This document shows positions 12,467 to 23,969 of a stretch of 64,000 nt of DNA, piece by piece; the stretch's first letter is position 1; every line of letters begins with the position of its first letter. The stretch comes from Halisarca cf. caerulea (taxonomy: Eukaryota; Porifera; Demospongiae; Chondrillida; Halisarcidae): the NCBI GenBank assembly GCA_963170055.1, contig CAUJGJ010000040.1:1304301-1368300 (forward strand), read 5' to 3'. Both the position numbers and the translations under genes were made by a program. The notes under the pieces were generated by a model. The model saw only the letters and a program-made list of their open reading frames with translations. It made no database searches and had not been told where the DNA came from.

Positions 12467-13312
12467 AAAATCAATAATATGCATATAAATCATTTTGTTA
12501 AATTCACCATCACTGTGTTCATATCCACCACATACTTTGTGGAATAAAGGAAACTATATAAATGTTACTCATTTAATGTTTATTTTTGATGTAAATTATG
12601 CAAATATATAACAATTGCCATATTTTATCAACTGATGGTTATTATTTTATTTTCCATAAATTCCTTGAGCAGAATTCTCCAGCATTCTAACTAAAGTTGT
12701 TATAAAAGAAAACTAACAACAGTTATATAATATATGTCATATTAAAAAATTGCAGAGATGAAGGACATATTACAAATCATTGACATTGTGTAGCCAAACT
12801 GTCTCAAACAATATGACATTGTATGCATGTGCTTGTAGTACCTATAATCGTGTTAGACACTTTTGTTTGTTATTAATGAGTGTACATGTGAGAACAAGTG
12901 ATTTTCTCCTCAGTACTTTGTCAAGTAGTCATGTGTAGTAGTTTTGTACTTAGTGTTCTAGGCCAGTGTGTAGTGTTTCTAGGCAACTAGTAATGTCGAA
13001 GTATTATTGAATAATCATTATATATACTAATATACTATATCTGTGTGCGTATTACATTGTCATCAGTGTATAATTATCATTGCATGCACCTGAAGCATGT
13101 AAGAATTTCACACATTTGTCAAAAAGGAGTTTTCTCCTTCTCAACAGTTTATTTGCTTATATACACATACTGTCAGCGTGCTGTCAGTAAGGCCGTCTAG
13201 AATTGTGTATACATTTTTTCAATAAATATAAACACTCAATCTTCATATATAATATTACATTATATAGCAAATATACATGGGCTTACAAAGCATGCACTGC
13301 TATAATTATATA

Positions 13313-13488
13313 CAGTGGAACCAGTATAATCCAGCACCTGTTGGGGATTGGAAAAAGGTGCTGGATTAGCAGGTTGCTGGATTATGGAGGTCAGTCTGTA
13401 TGATAAAGTAATGGTCTGTGCCAGAGAATCTTGGCTGGTTTAGGAGAATGCTGATTTATAGAGGTGCCGGATTAGGCAGGTTTCACTG
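13313..13488. mobile_element. Tc1/mariner-like MITE (CAGTGGAACC family)
   Basis: The element starts CAGTGGAACCAGTATAATCC and ends with the inverse, GGCAGGTTTCACTG. It is flanked by TA on both sides and is 176 bp long. Similar elements lie at 15679, 21039 and 37742. Confidence 0.75.
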
Positions 13489-14887
13489 TATATGTTATGG
13501 GATGTAGGAATTTGCAGTGTGTGCAGTCATGATCAGTCCAACTAAACTCTGTCTAGTCCTACACCCGTCTAGCCTCATGTATGTATATATATACCCGTGC
13601 TCGTTTGTCTCTATTTATGTCTTGGCCTGTACCCACCTGGCCCTGTAAAGTATTTTTGCATGGTCATGTGTGAATCCTACGTCCTTATACCATTTATATA
13701 TATGTATTATTTTCATTACAAATTCGGGAAGTGTACCGCCTTTTTCATATATTCATAGTAGGTGGATAAAAATGGCTACTGGAACAAAAGGAAAGTTTAA
13801 ACAAGCAATAGTTTATAACTGCAACAATGGAATCAGGTTTATGAAGGGGTTTTATCCTTCAGCTTTGTAATTTTTGCCTTTGTTGCAATTTTGAAGAAAA
13901 TTTGCTGCATTAAAGTAGAGTTTCAGCCATGGTTTAGTTTAACATATTTGCAAGTAATTCGGGACAAGGGGCTGCAGCCCCACAGGTTTTTTACCCAAAA
14001 TACTTGTTATATATTTGTGTGGTTTTTCCTTCAATTGAATTTGCTCTAATAAAGGCTGTTAGTTAAAGATGGTTTTTCACTGATGTTGAGAACAAACACA
14101 ATCAAATCTTGTATGAAAAATATTTAGAAAGGAGACTAAACCAGTGTACCCAGCTAGAAACAAAGGCTTGAACAAGAGCACTAAGGTGAACGATTATCCA
14201 ATGTGCAATCTTGTACACATATGCATACACTTGGTCTTGTGTAGCCGTGTTATATCCTAGAAATGACTGATCCAGCAAATGTATGGTATTTGCCTATTAA
14301 TTTTTTCTCATTATAGAAATGTAGATGCAGCTTCAAAACCTACAAAAGACACTTTATGCTAACAATTAGAGCTCACTGGCAATGATGAGACCTCTGGACC
14401 CTTCCTGGTGACTGTAGCTTGGTTGAAAGAACAAGAAGAATAATCAAAGTTCTTTGATGAAATTGGCTTATGAAGGCTTTTAACCACCTTATCTTGAACG
14501 TAGTGTGTCAAAATTTACCAATATTGCCTTGAAATGCTTCAAAATGTTCTGTATTATTGGTTTTCAGGCGAAAATATATTTGCACTAATGCATAGCAGAT
14601 ATGTTCTTTTGGTGTTAATGTAGGCGAACTGTCTAGAACTTGCTTGTAGTACATTGCATGTATACTAAGTAGTTGATTGTATGTTGAGTAATACTACATG
14701 TTTATGATTTCTGTAACTCTACATAGTGCTGTTAGTCTTTAAGTGTTAAGTACTTAGTAATTGTATTGTGTTAACAGTCTATCCCCTCGTGGGCCGTTTG
14801 GTTGTCTGGTTCTATTTTTGGTATCCACGTGTAGTGTAGAGTGCCACGTGTTCTAGTAGCAGAGTAACTGTAGTGACTCTTGTAGTA

Positions 14888-14990
14888 CACAGGGGCATTA
14901 TAGCGCTTATCAAACTTTGGGGATTTTGGGTGACAAAGTATAGGAATGCAAAGAATTTGTCGCCTTTCCCGTTTACGTCACGATCAGCTG
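14888..14990 (+). mobile_element. Partial hAT-like element end
   Basis: The sequence begins CAGGGGCATTATAGCGCTTA and continues GGGGATTTTGGGTGACAAAG. It matches, in order, the end of the element nested at 58082-59264 read on the minus strand. I could not find the partner end, so the extent is uncertain. Confidence 0.5.
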
Positions 14991-15123
14991 GTTCTACACG
15001 TCATTGAAAGTGGGCGCCTAAAAGTAGTCGTCATCGCAAGCGGGCGCTTAATATACTAAATATTATGGCGTTGGTGACATCTGAAGATTTTAGTGGCTTT
15101 GAGAAAAGCCGTTTGTGTACGAC

Positions 15124-15526
15124 CTATGAGTCCATGTTCTCCTTCTTCTTCTTCTTCGGCTTCGTTTCATTTGCCTCGATATGAACGAAACGACATTCTT
15201 CCTTCGAGCAGTTGGGATGAAACGAACATGGTTTGTAGGGCTTTTTCTTGCCCTTCAACTTCTCTGCGTCGAGGTGTAGGTACTGGCACTCTTCAGCGGA
15301 GTACTTGCACTTGTCCTGGTAGTAGCAAATTCGGACTTTGCCTTCGTTGCGAGGACGCTTCTTTCCTGAAAAGAGATGCGCGATATCGAGGTAAGCTACC
15401 ATGTAAATGACAGTCCTATCTTAGCTATGTACCTGTTAACCTTCCTTTCGCCTCTATAGCTCCACTCTTCGAGATGGTAATAGCGTTGCTCTTCAAGTTC
15501 TCCACGGTAAGTGTGATTCTCTCCAT
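15124..15526 (-). CDS. Small CCCH zinc-finger protein, about 111 aa
   Basis: Two exons on the minus strand, 15526-15433 and 15365-15124, join in phase 1 across a 67-nt intron (GTACAT..TTTTCAG). The N-terminal 30 residues begin MERITLTVENLKSNAITISK. Two CCCH fingers follow: CYYQDKCKYSAEECQYLH (C-x5-C-x6-C-x3-H) and CSFHPNCSKEECRFVH (C-x5-C-x4-C-x3-H). The C-terminus is a lysine-rich stretch that could be a nuclear signal. CCCH fingers of this spacing resemble those of Nab2/ZC3H14 poly(A)-binding proteins, so RNA binding is likely, but the target is unknown. The first exon was chosen by phase and donor quality. The second exon is firm. Confidence 0.65.
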
Positions 15527-15678
15527 CTTTGCAGACCATTTGATAGCAGCATGTGAATGTTTGTCTATTATATACGCATGTATCGGATACATGCGAAATC
15601 GGACCTAGTTGTAATTCCATTACAACTAGGTCCGATTTTGAAGTATCCCCAGACCTAGGCCTGGTAATTATACGTATA

Positions 15679-15817
15679 CAGTGGAACCTCTCTATAACGG
15701 ACACTTTGGGACCTGAAAAACAGTTTGTTGTACAGAGGCTTCCACTATTCAGAGGTTATTTAATATGAACAGAGAGGTTTTCACTATTAGGGGAGTTTGT
15801 TAAAAGAGGTTTCACTG
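15679..15817. mobile_element. Tc1/mariner-like MITE (CAGTGGAACC family)
   Basis: The 139-bp element starts CAGTGGAACCTCTCTATAAC and ends AAAGAGGTTTCACTG, with TA flanks. Confidence 0.7.
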
Positions 15818-16476
15818 TATACAGAATCATAAATATTCTAGGTATTTAATATGTGCATCTGTCTGGAGTTTTACTTTTAGTTAAATACATGTATCTTCGA
15901 TCTGTTTCTTCTGCAGGGCCGGCTTTATTTATTCCAGACATATCCATACATGCACTTATTATTCAAAACAATTAGCAACTGGTTATTATTTTTATTGCAT
16001 GCAGACTTGTACATGTATACGTATGTATTTTCAATTGCCATTAATTCTATTCATAATCCAACAAATTATAATTTGTCAACATATACATCATATATAATCC
16101 AATAAATTAAATAATACTTAATTTAAATTTGTTAACATAATATACATAATCCAATAAATTGAAAAGTATTCCATTAAATTTGTCAACATACATGCATAGA
16201 CAAAAACTTGATATATGTACGTACATATAGTCCACATATACAGCTTCATTTCCATGCATGGAATTTCAACTCCTAGCTATCTGGACGGTAGAAAGGATGG
16301 GGAGGAGGGACACACACACCACATACTCTATATAATATAATTATGTAAGTACAGAATGTCAGCTACGTATGCACACATACGTATGTTTGTACACACACAC
16401 GCGCGCACACACACCGCAGACTATATACGTATATATGTAAGTACAGAATGTCAGCTATGTATGCACACGTACGTTT

Positions 16477-16477
<1 letters not shown>

Positions 16478-16526
<49 letters not shown>
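16478..16526. repeat. (AC)n microsatellite
   Basis: An almost uninterrupted run of about 24 AC dinucleotides. A shorter AC/CG patch lies at 16392-16414. Confidence 0.95.
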
Positions 16527-16527
<1 letters not shown>

Positions 16528-16664
16528 ACAGACTACACTAGTACAGCTATATGTACACATGCACATATACGCACTTACACGTACGTATTCATAACTCCAC
16601 TGTTTCTGGTTTTTTGGCCTTCATCAGTGCAGTGTAGCTCTATAGCAATCTGCAGACAGTGGTT

Positions 16665-16780
16665 AAACTGCCCCATGTTACCCAAACATGGTTAAAAAGT
16701 CCATGCCAACCAAACATGGTTAAATTCCATGCCAACCAAGCATGGCTAATAATTCCATGTCAACCAAACATGGTAAATCA
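16665..16780. repeat. Four-copy array of palindromic CCATG..CATGG units
   Basis: Four imperfect units of about 27-31 bp each contain CCATGccAACCAAaCATGG followed by TTAA or similar. Each unit is itself an inverted repeat and could fold into a small hairpin. The array lies just past the stop codon of the 2A-bearing gene, so it may be in its 3' UTR. Confidence 0.75.
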
Positions 16781-16832
16781 CATCTTCAGTACATACACTA
16801 AGTAATATAGGTACATACATGTATTATACTAT

Positions 16833-19800
16833 TTAAATGTCAACATTCCATTCAGCTAAGAGTTTCTTTGCTAATCTCTGTTGTTTTAACAATGATATAA
16901 CATTTATATCATCTAGACTGGGAGTACACCCATGGGTCTTATAGTAAGATGTTTCTCTATCTTGTAACTCTTTCTTTAACTGGGATAGCTTTTCAGACAC
17001 TTTCGTTTGAAACACAGCTACATGCTGAGCATGAGTACGCTTGTCTGTTATAGGAAGTGGCAAGTTTGCTTTCTTCTTCTGTCTCAATCTATAGTGGACT
17101 GTGTCAAACACTTCAAGGTCTGTACTAAAACCTAGTAGTTCACACAGTGCCTTACCATGAGTGGTCTTCCACTCATAGTCTGATTGAACATCTGTATCTA
17201 ATTCCTCATGACCAACAACAGTGTGTACTGAATTTGGTTCAATAGTTGCTGGATCTACCACTGGGTGGATACAAGTATGAACAGTCTCCATTGTTGCACG
17301 ATGAGGAGTTGATATAATTGGTGATTCAATTATTGTTTGCACATCTGATGGTTGAGTTGGCGAACAAATCACAGAATCATCCAAAACATGTAAACTTGTA
17401 TAACTATCATTACAAATGGTACTGTCATCAATTACATTTGTTGTCTCAGCAACAAAATTGCGGAAACCAGTGAAACTTCCATTGCTGTCAAATACACGTA
17501 CAAACTGATCACCAAGGGGAATTTCAATATTTGACGACAACAGTTTGTCCCATGCATGTGAAGCAGTACACTGTACATCAGACAAATGACAACTGCGGAA
17601 GTAATTCAAAGGTGGTCCTTCATCTCTGAACATAGGGTGATCATCCCCATCTTTAAACATAATGTTTTCATCATCCCTTTCCCACCACACACCTTGGCCA
17701 GGTAACAAAAATGTAGAAATCCTCTCCAAGTGGGCCTGAAAGCTAGAGGCATGTTTTTCCACAAACACTCTACTAAATACAGTGCCCACATGGGGAGGCA
17801 GACCCTTGGCCTCTTGGGACACTCTGTGATCCTGACTATCAGACGGAGTGCCAATAAGGTTTCCTTCAAGCTCTTTGGCTTGGACATGCATCAATACTTT
17901 TGGGATAACGTTACTGGGATGCCTATTAGTACATTTCTCTGCAACACTTTTGACACTATGAAAAAGCCTCTCATTAGCTTCTGTGTTAACCGACCTAAGG
18001 CAAACTATTTCAAACTGCAATGGTGCATGAGTTAATAGTGAATGGAAGTAAAGACCAAAAAAATTTGATCCCATCAAGGATGGAAAGAGACATACACACA
18101 ATTCATGGTGGAACCAACAAGCATTATAAAATCTAAGAATGTTCCTTGGTGTGCGTTCTTCTGGAGGTGAATAAAGTATATCGGATATGCACACAGCAGT
18201 GCGGATCAGGTTTAGAACATCATCACTATTATTTAAAGTACCACTCTCAGCTGCCTTTAATAGAACATGGTACACTCTAAGGAGTCCTACCCTCATGTCA
18301 GCCCCAGTGTGACCTGAATCTTTCCAATATACAGTCCTTTGTATCAGATCATGAACATCTGTTTTAAGTTGATCAGTCAACAAAGATGATATATTGGATA
18401 ACAGGTTATTTAAATGACCTTTCAGATCATGCAAAGGCTCACAAGGAAGTATTGTATAGTGATCCAAATTATAGTGACTTAGATCAGCCTTAGGATTACT
18501 GAGTAACAATGACGGTACACGTTGAACACCTTCCAAAATTTCTTTGAGCTTTTGAACAAGCTTCTGCTTAGGAAGGTCAATTTCAACACAACCTCGTTTA
18601 CGCAACTCATTCTGCAAATTGCCCAAAGTGAGTGACTCAAACGGTTTCACAACATTGGGATTGCAGCCAAAACGTCCCATTGTTGCATGATGTTGAAGAT
18701 CACGCAACAATCGAACCTTCCTACGAAGTGCATGTGGTTGATCTACATACTTTTCTACATGTATTCCACAACACCCACATGAATAGTTGCCTCCACACTG
18801 GGTACCTTGTTCAAAGGCAATAGCCTTGTGGTCCCCCACAAAAAAACGCAATACATCACATATTTGTATGCCACTGTCAGTGGTTACAGGTTGTGACAAT
18901 GAGAACAAACAGTCTAGCCTATCAGCTATAAGGGCAGCCTGATCATCAATAGATGAAGATGACAGACATACCAAGTACATTTCAGGCTGTTCAACATACT
19001 CTTGTAGACACAGTTTGTGTTTGCTCTCATCATACAACCCAACATCAAATACTGCATTGTCATAAATAACATTTAGCGTTATCAAAATATACCCTCTGGA
19101 CAACACACTTGAATGATCATGCCACAATACAAGATGTCGTGTTCTTTCCAGTTCTTTCAAGCGTTTCCTTAAATGACAAGGGTCAGTATCTGAAACTACT
19201 TCAAACTGTGCTACATATTGCAGTAATTCTTCAGGAGACATTCTATCAATGACATCATCAGGAGTTAACCTCATGTAAGGTTCATGCTTACACAGCATCT
19301 TTTCCCTCAGGTATTTAAAACTTAATTTTCGTCCATACACATGAGACTCTACTTTTTCTAACTTACTTTCCACCCATTTGTACTGATAAATGGGATAGGG
19401 TGCACAGGGCTCACCAAGGCACAAAGTACCATCATCAATAAGACTATTAATATTCTCTTTCAGTTTTGCTAGTGAAGGCATACATGGAACTGGTACATTG
19501 CTACTTGTCTTCTTCTTGTGCACCCTATTCCTTGGAACACTAGCCTTTTTTCCTTGCAAAGCTTCAACATCTAAACCAGATTTGATAGCCAGCTGCTTTA
19601 TCACATGACCACCATTTGTTGCTCTAATATCAAACTTTTTAGCCAGTGCACTCCAAACAATTGCTTTGTCTTCACTATAATCCTTTAAGTATGCTAATAT
19701 TTCAATCTCTTTTTCAGAATCTATGTGACACAAACGTTGCTTTTTCGGTGCAGGTGTAAGTGGCTTAGTAAAAGATGTCATCATACGCTTGCGCAAGTAT

Positions 19801-21405
19801 GATGCATCAGATTCACACTCAGCGAGATGAGCAACAGCAACATTTTCAGACATTACATTTTCACACTCACGAATAAGGGCCGTTTTGTCCGACTTATTCT
19901 GTCTGCTAATAGATTGTGAACCAGACACAAGTGATTTACAGACTTTTGGTAGAACTTCTGTAAATGAATGATTGTGTCTTCCTACAAACAGCCCATTTAG
20001 CTCTTTAAGAATATATTTTGCATTTGACTTAGCATTTTCATCAGAAAATAACTTGGGGTCTATCAAAGAGGGTGCAAAAACAGGTTGAGCAGGGAATGAC
20101 TGTTGCAATTCATTAAATTTAATACAGCAAGTATAACATTTTGAAACTGTATGCTGCTTTCGATCTGCAATACTCATTTTTTCCCATTTACTCAATGCAA
20201 AGGTACCCAAATAAGCCTTTTTACTGGACATATCACTCTTATACTTTCCAAAAGCATTCAGTATATAGTCACAGTAGTCGTCAAAATAAGTAATGGACTT
20301 TGAAGGTTTGACAACATTCAATGATGGTTGAATACTGCAGTGCTTAAAAAGTGTCGAAAAGCATTTGAGTCTTTTGGTTTTGTCAATAGCAGCACGTTTC
20401 ATACCAAATTTAACTTGGGACAATTCTAAAATCGCAACCCGTGCAAAACCACAGTTGATGACAAAACTACGTTTACAACCCTTGCTACATACATCAACAT
20501 CACTGTCTGTCCCATTAGGTGGGCCAGGATTGGTTTCAACATCTCCACATTGAATTAACAAAAAAACAAGATAGAACAATCCTTCTGATATCACCTTTAC
20601 CACCAAAGGGCAAAAGCATTTTGGAACCATTACTTTCTTATGCTGGATTAATGGTGCGTGAACCCAATGACCTGAACATGAGGTCCACAACAGCAAGCTT
20701 GGGAGGTTTAACATTGGACGCAAACAAACTCTCGGAACATGGCTGGAATTTACATTAAATCGACACAATGTCATACAAACGTTTGACAGCGACAAAACAA
20801 GGCTAACCAATCCCAAGTGCTGCTGCCATGTCCTCAAAGTACGGGTAACATCGGGCTTGGACTTCCACTTCCTTCTCGTAGTAGCCAAATAGTGAGCGTG
20901 CTGAAAGTATTATCAAAAGAAAGTATAATTAATATATTAAAGAGAAGTATGTATGGCAGTATCACAGTCATGCGTACATAAGTAAAACAATCGTATCCAA
21001 TTTTATTAAAATTACTGACTGCACGGTCTTGCTACATACAGTGGAACTTGGATAGTAAGTACCCTCAAGGGAAGGAAAAATATAAGTACTCAATATCAGA
21101 GGTACTTACTATCCAAGGTGCTTTCAATGGTATTGCATGAAGTAGGGACAGAGCAATGAGTACTCACTATCCAGGAGTACTTACTAACCCAGGTACTTAC
21201 TAACACATTTTGACTGTATATATTATCCTATTCAATGCGGAATGGAAGTTTGAGTTTCCTATTTATTACCAGCTCAATTGTAAGCCTAAATTCTCGATGG
21301 CATTGTAATCTTACTGAATTTACGTATATGAAAATATCAAATGTATGCAGAATAACTCACTTGAAAAACACGCTGTCGATGCAAAGCTGAATCTCGAAAA
21401 TCCAT
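16833..21405 (-). CDS. Giant 2A-bearing protein, putative transposase-like, about 1370 aa
   Basis: Exon 1 (21405-21361, MDFRDSALHRQRVFQ) splices through GTGAGT..TTTCAG to exon 2 (20900-16833), in frame. Around residues 106-133 there is a hydrophobic segment (LFYLVFLLIQC) directly followed by GDVETNPGPP, a canonical 2A ribosome-skipping motif. Downstream are cysteine-rich motifs (CSKGCKR, CYTCC), a basic region, a SAP-like helix pair near 774-805 and LPCEPLHDLKGH near 833-843. Spaced acidic motifs LWHDHSS (about 607), GDHKAIAFEQG (about 704) and NTEANERLFHSVK (about 987) could form a DDE active site, with a helical stretch before the last Glu as in hAT-type transposases. That reading is inference. 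An internal ATG at 20630 would give a shorter product whose N-terminus is the hydrophobic-2A segment. The family occurs in early animals as I recall it, but I cannot name it. No flanking terminal repeats were recognised. Confidence 0.65.
20520..20543 (-). other. 2A ribosome-skipping motif (DVETNPGP)
   Basis: The codons encode DVETNPGP, matching the 2A consensus D-(V/I)-E-x-N-P-G-P. Skipping would occur between the last Gly and Pro, releasing an N-terminal product of about 141 aa and a C-terminal product of about 1229 aa starting with Pro. The preceding Cys-Gly and hydrophobic stretch fit known 2A contexts. Confidence 0.85.
21039..21216. mobile_element. Tc1/mariner-like MITE in intron 1 of the 2A gene
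   Basis: The element starts CAGTGGAACTTGGATAGTAA and ends in TGACTG followed by TA. Internal repeats of GTACTTACTA are present. It occupies much of the 460-nt intron. Confidence 0.65.
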
Positions 21406-22012
21406 GATAATCTATAAAAGTGAATACAAATCATGTATAATTAGTATTAATAGACAATGCAGCAGTGCGGGTTTTATGTATGAACACACGCAATAAACAT
21501 AGGAGCGATTACACAAGAAATATGTTTGATATGTAACAGCATCTACTACTAGGTACCCTGGATAGCAACAAAAGTCGTTAAAGTACGCTAACTAAGATAT
21601 CAAATCAAAGTCAAAACCAGCAGAAACGATACAAATTGTGTTTCTCCGCAATCGCGTCCAAGGATAACAGTCACCAAATTCCGCACAGCCATTAATTCCG
21701 TACGAAGCTATGGCAAAAGCTATCGAATTTGTTATTTCACAGTATCTCGACTGCTATGAATCGCCAGTTAAGGGCAATCATAGCATGATAGAAAGCTTAG
21801 CCCATAGACGCTACACTACATACCGAGCTTTATTCGCGGGATGGAATTGGGGGCTGTACGGAATATGGCAATTTTACCTTATAAATACCTAATGTTTGTC
21901 GACAATACATTATAAGACTGAGCAAACACTCACCGACAATCGTTAAAACCAAAGATCAAGCTTTACGTTGATAGAAGTGACAACTTGAGAAGAGTAACCA
22001 TGGCATCGGCCT
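21406..22012. other. Upstream region of the 2A gene
   Basis: This holds the presumed promoter and 5' UTR of the 2A gene. A short open frame at 21710-21892 has no recognisable similarity. No promoter motif can be assigned with confidence. Confidence 0.35.
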
Positions 22013-22644
22013 CCAGGGCGCTTATCTTCTAATGTAGGCGTTCCAATATGATGACGCATACCATACGTCATCATTAAATGGCGGTTTGGAACCTACCTGC
22101 AAATATATCGCGTTTTGGGGACGTGTAGACGGGACTTCTTCTCAACAACGAAAGTATCAGAAGCTTTGAAATACCTTTGTCTACTTGTTTTCGCTGAGCG
22201 GGAATAATATAAGCAGGTTAGCTCAAGATATTACCACTTTTTATTGTCATTTTAACCATTTTTCACCCCCAAAAAGTACATTTTTCGTTCTAACTATTCC
22301 AGTTGGAGTTATATGTTCTCCGCTCAGCATCCATACCTTAAACAAACTTTACTCTTTTGTTTCATACCAGTTTCGTCTCTTTGTAAGACTTCCTACACGT
22401 CCCCAAATTGCGTTTTCTCGAAAAAGTATACCTATTTTCGAATCGTTTTTATACCTCTTGGTATCAGATATGGGCCTGGTTTGTAGTTAAATGTTTTGAT
22501 AAATAGCAATATTATATTAAACAGTTGTAAAAATCGCTGCACATTATTGTTTGAATAGTAAAATGTGATGTATATTTTAGTACTTTCGAGCGGCAGCCAT
22601 TTTCTTCCCGAGTCAAGAAGCGCTATAACGAGCCTGTGAGCAGC
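22013..22644. mobile_element. hAT-like MITE (CAGGGGC / CAGGCTC ends)
   Basis: The left end CAGGGCGCTTATC and right end GCTATAACGAGCCTG are related to the ends of the element nested at 58082. On the minus strand CAGGCTCGTTATAGCGCTTC is followed by AAAATGGCTGCCG, the same order as at 58082. An internal pair GGACGTGTAGACG / CTACACGTCC is also shared. Clear target duplications were not seen. Confidence 0.55.
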
Positions 22645-22888
22645 AACGACGGCGGGATTTTGGATGTAGAGCCCCGAATATTCCACTACCGGAAATATCG
22701 CCATTTTTTCACCGGAAGTCTTAACAGTCATGGTCACGTTGCAAATCTCATGATTCCAGTCCCGGTTACGTAGTTTAGAGTGTCTATGATCTAACTAACT
22801 TGAAGGCTACCGGGGCTATACGTATAAGTACATATATTGTAACTTTAGTTTTGCGAAAACTGCCAATGAGTATGCACTCACACCAAGT

Positions 22889-23065
22889 AATTAGAGTTAA
22901 AAACTCACTGGGCTAGGTTTGAAGTGCACAGCTGAACATTCATTGAACATAATACTTTGCAACGGGATAATTGTTTTGAAAACAATTGCCATTTTACCCA
23001 TTGTTCTATAAACAAGTCCTATAACTCATTCCTTTATAAATTTATACTTCTCTATAACTACAATT
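22889..23065 (-). repeat. Interspersed hairpin-end repeat (inverted copy)
   Basis: Reverse orientation of the unit described at 4601, with AGTTAAAAACTCACTGGGCT and TTGTTTTGAAAACAATTGCC. The GC-rich hairpin is eroded. Confidence 0.6.
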
Positions 23066-23076
23066 CTCCAATTTAA

Positions 23077-23969
23077 CCCTTTATCGTGGAACAAAGGTGT
23101 CCGCGAAAAACGAGTTATCGTGGATCAGCCACTATAGTAGCTCAACTAGTAGTTGTGGGAGATCAGCGTGTCTTAGCAAGATTAGTTCAAAATTTATTTG
23201 CAGACTACGTGTGGTGATAAGGGTACATGCCAGCAATTTGAGAGCTGTGGTGCACATTACAACGAAGTTATAACTAATAGAAAATAGTACAAAAAGGAAC
23301 TAAAATACTGTGTTATGGGGCGATTATACAATGATACGCGGAATTATGCAATGTTTTACGAGGAATTGGTTTCGTTGAAATGAGGATCTTGGCAAAAACA
23401 AAGAGTTGTAAGCTCTTGCACCTTCTTACTGCTTGCAACTGTTCCTTTTTCATATCGTCTGAAGAGTAATCCTTTGACATGATGCCACAGATCAGGAAGT
23501 AATTTTATCATTCAACGGAACTAGCACTGAAGTTTTCTTACCTGCTTCCGTAAGTGCCAGGGCTTTACCTTTAGCTGCTATTGGACGAACTACCCATTTA
23601 GGGCCTGTTTGGTAGCCCTCAGTGGATTTGCGCTACTTTTGGAAGGTTTCTGTGGTGAAAGTAAGCTGTAGGAACAGTGAGTATTTTCACCCGTCGTCGG
23701 AACTTTTATACCCTTAGATTTCAATCTATTCCAAGTTAGTGTGTGGCAATTTCTTTTAGTTAAGTGTTCATTTGTGTTTCTTATAAGCTTAGCTAGCTTT
23801 AAAAGTGCTAGTTGTGCCGAAAGCAATCGAATTCGTTTCGAAAATGCTTGAAAAGAAGGAACCACTATAGTGGCTTATCCACGACTATGGTTACAAATTA
23901 TCACCATTTAGCCCACAACACGGATTGGTCACGCGTGAGCCACTATAGTGGCTTATCCATGATAAAGGG
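23077..23969. mobile_element. piggyBac-type MITE
   Basis: TTAA at 23073-23076 and 23970-23973 flank an 893-bp element whose ends are CCCTTTATCGTGGA and TCCATGATAAAGGG, 13 of 14 inverted matches. Subterminal AGCCACTATAGTGGCT palindromes lie at both ends. TTAA target sites and CCC..GGG ends are piggyBac hallmarks. No transposase is encoded. Confidence 0.8.

Larger units (their letters stand above)
12467..15123. other. Intergenic region, mostly repeats
   Basis: This lies between receptor A and the CCCH gene. I see a small TA-flanked MITE at 13313, a partial hairpin repeat around 13945-13992 (TGCAGCCCCACAGG) and a hAT-like end at 14888. No supported gene was found. Confidence 0.5.
15527..16832. 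other. Intergenic region rich in simple repeats
   Basis: The stretch holds an inverted pair AAATCGGACCTAGTTGTAAT / ATTACAACTAGGTCCGATTT at 15596-15638, a MITE at 15679, degenerate AATCCAATAAATT repeats at 16050-16170, the AC microsatellite at 16478 and the CCATG..CATGG array at 16665. No gene is supported. Confidence 0.5.

Noticed and set aside
16356..16566. Cysteine/valine-rich or threonine/histidine-rich small proteins over the AC repeat
   Set aside because: They are translations of a microsatellite.
22432..22737. A 101-aa minus-strand gene
   Set aside because: Most of it is the end of a hAT-like MITE (CAGGCTCGTTATAGCGC..AAAATGGCTGCCG), also present elsewhere without a coding frame.
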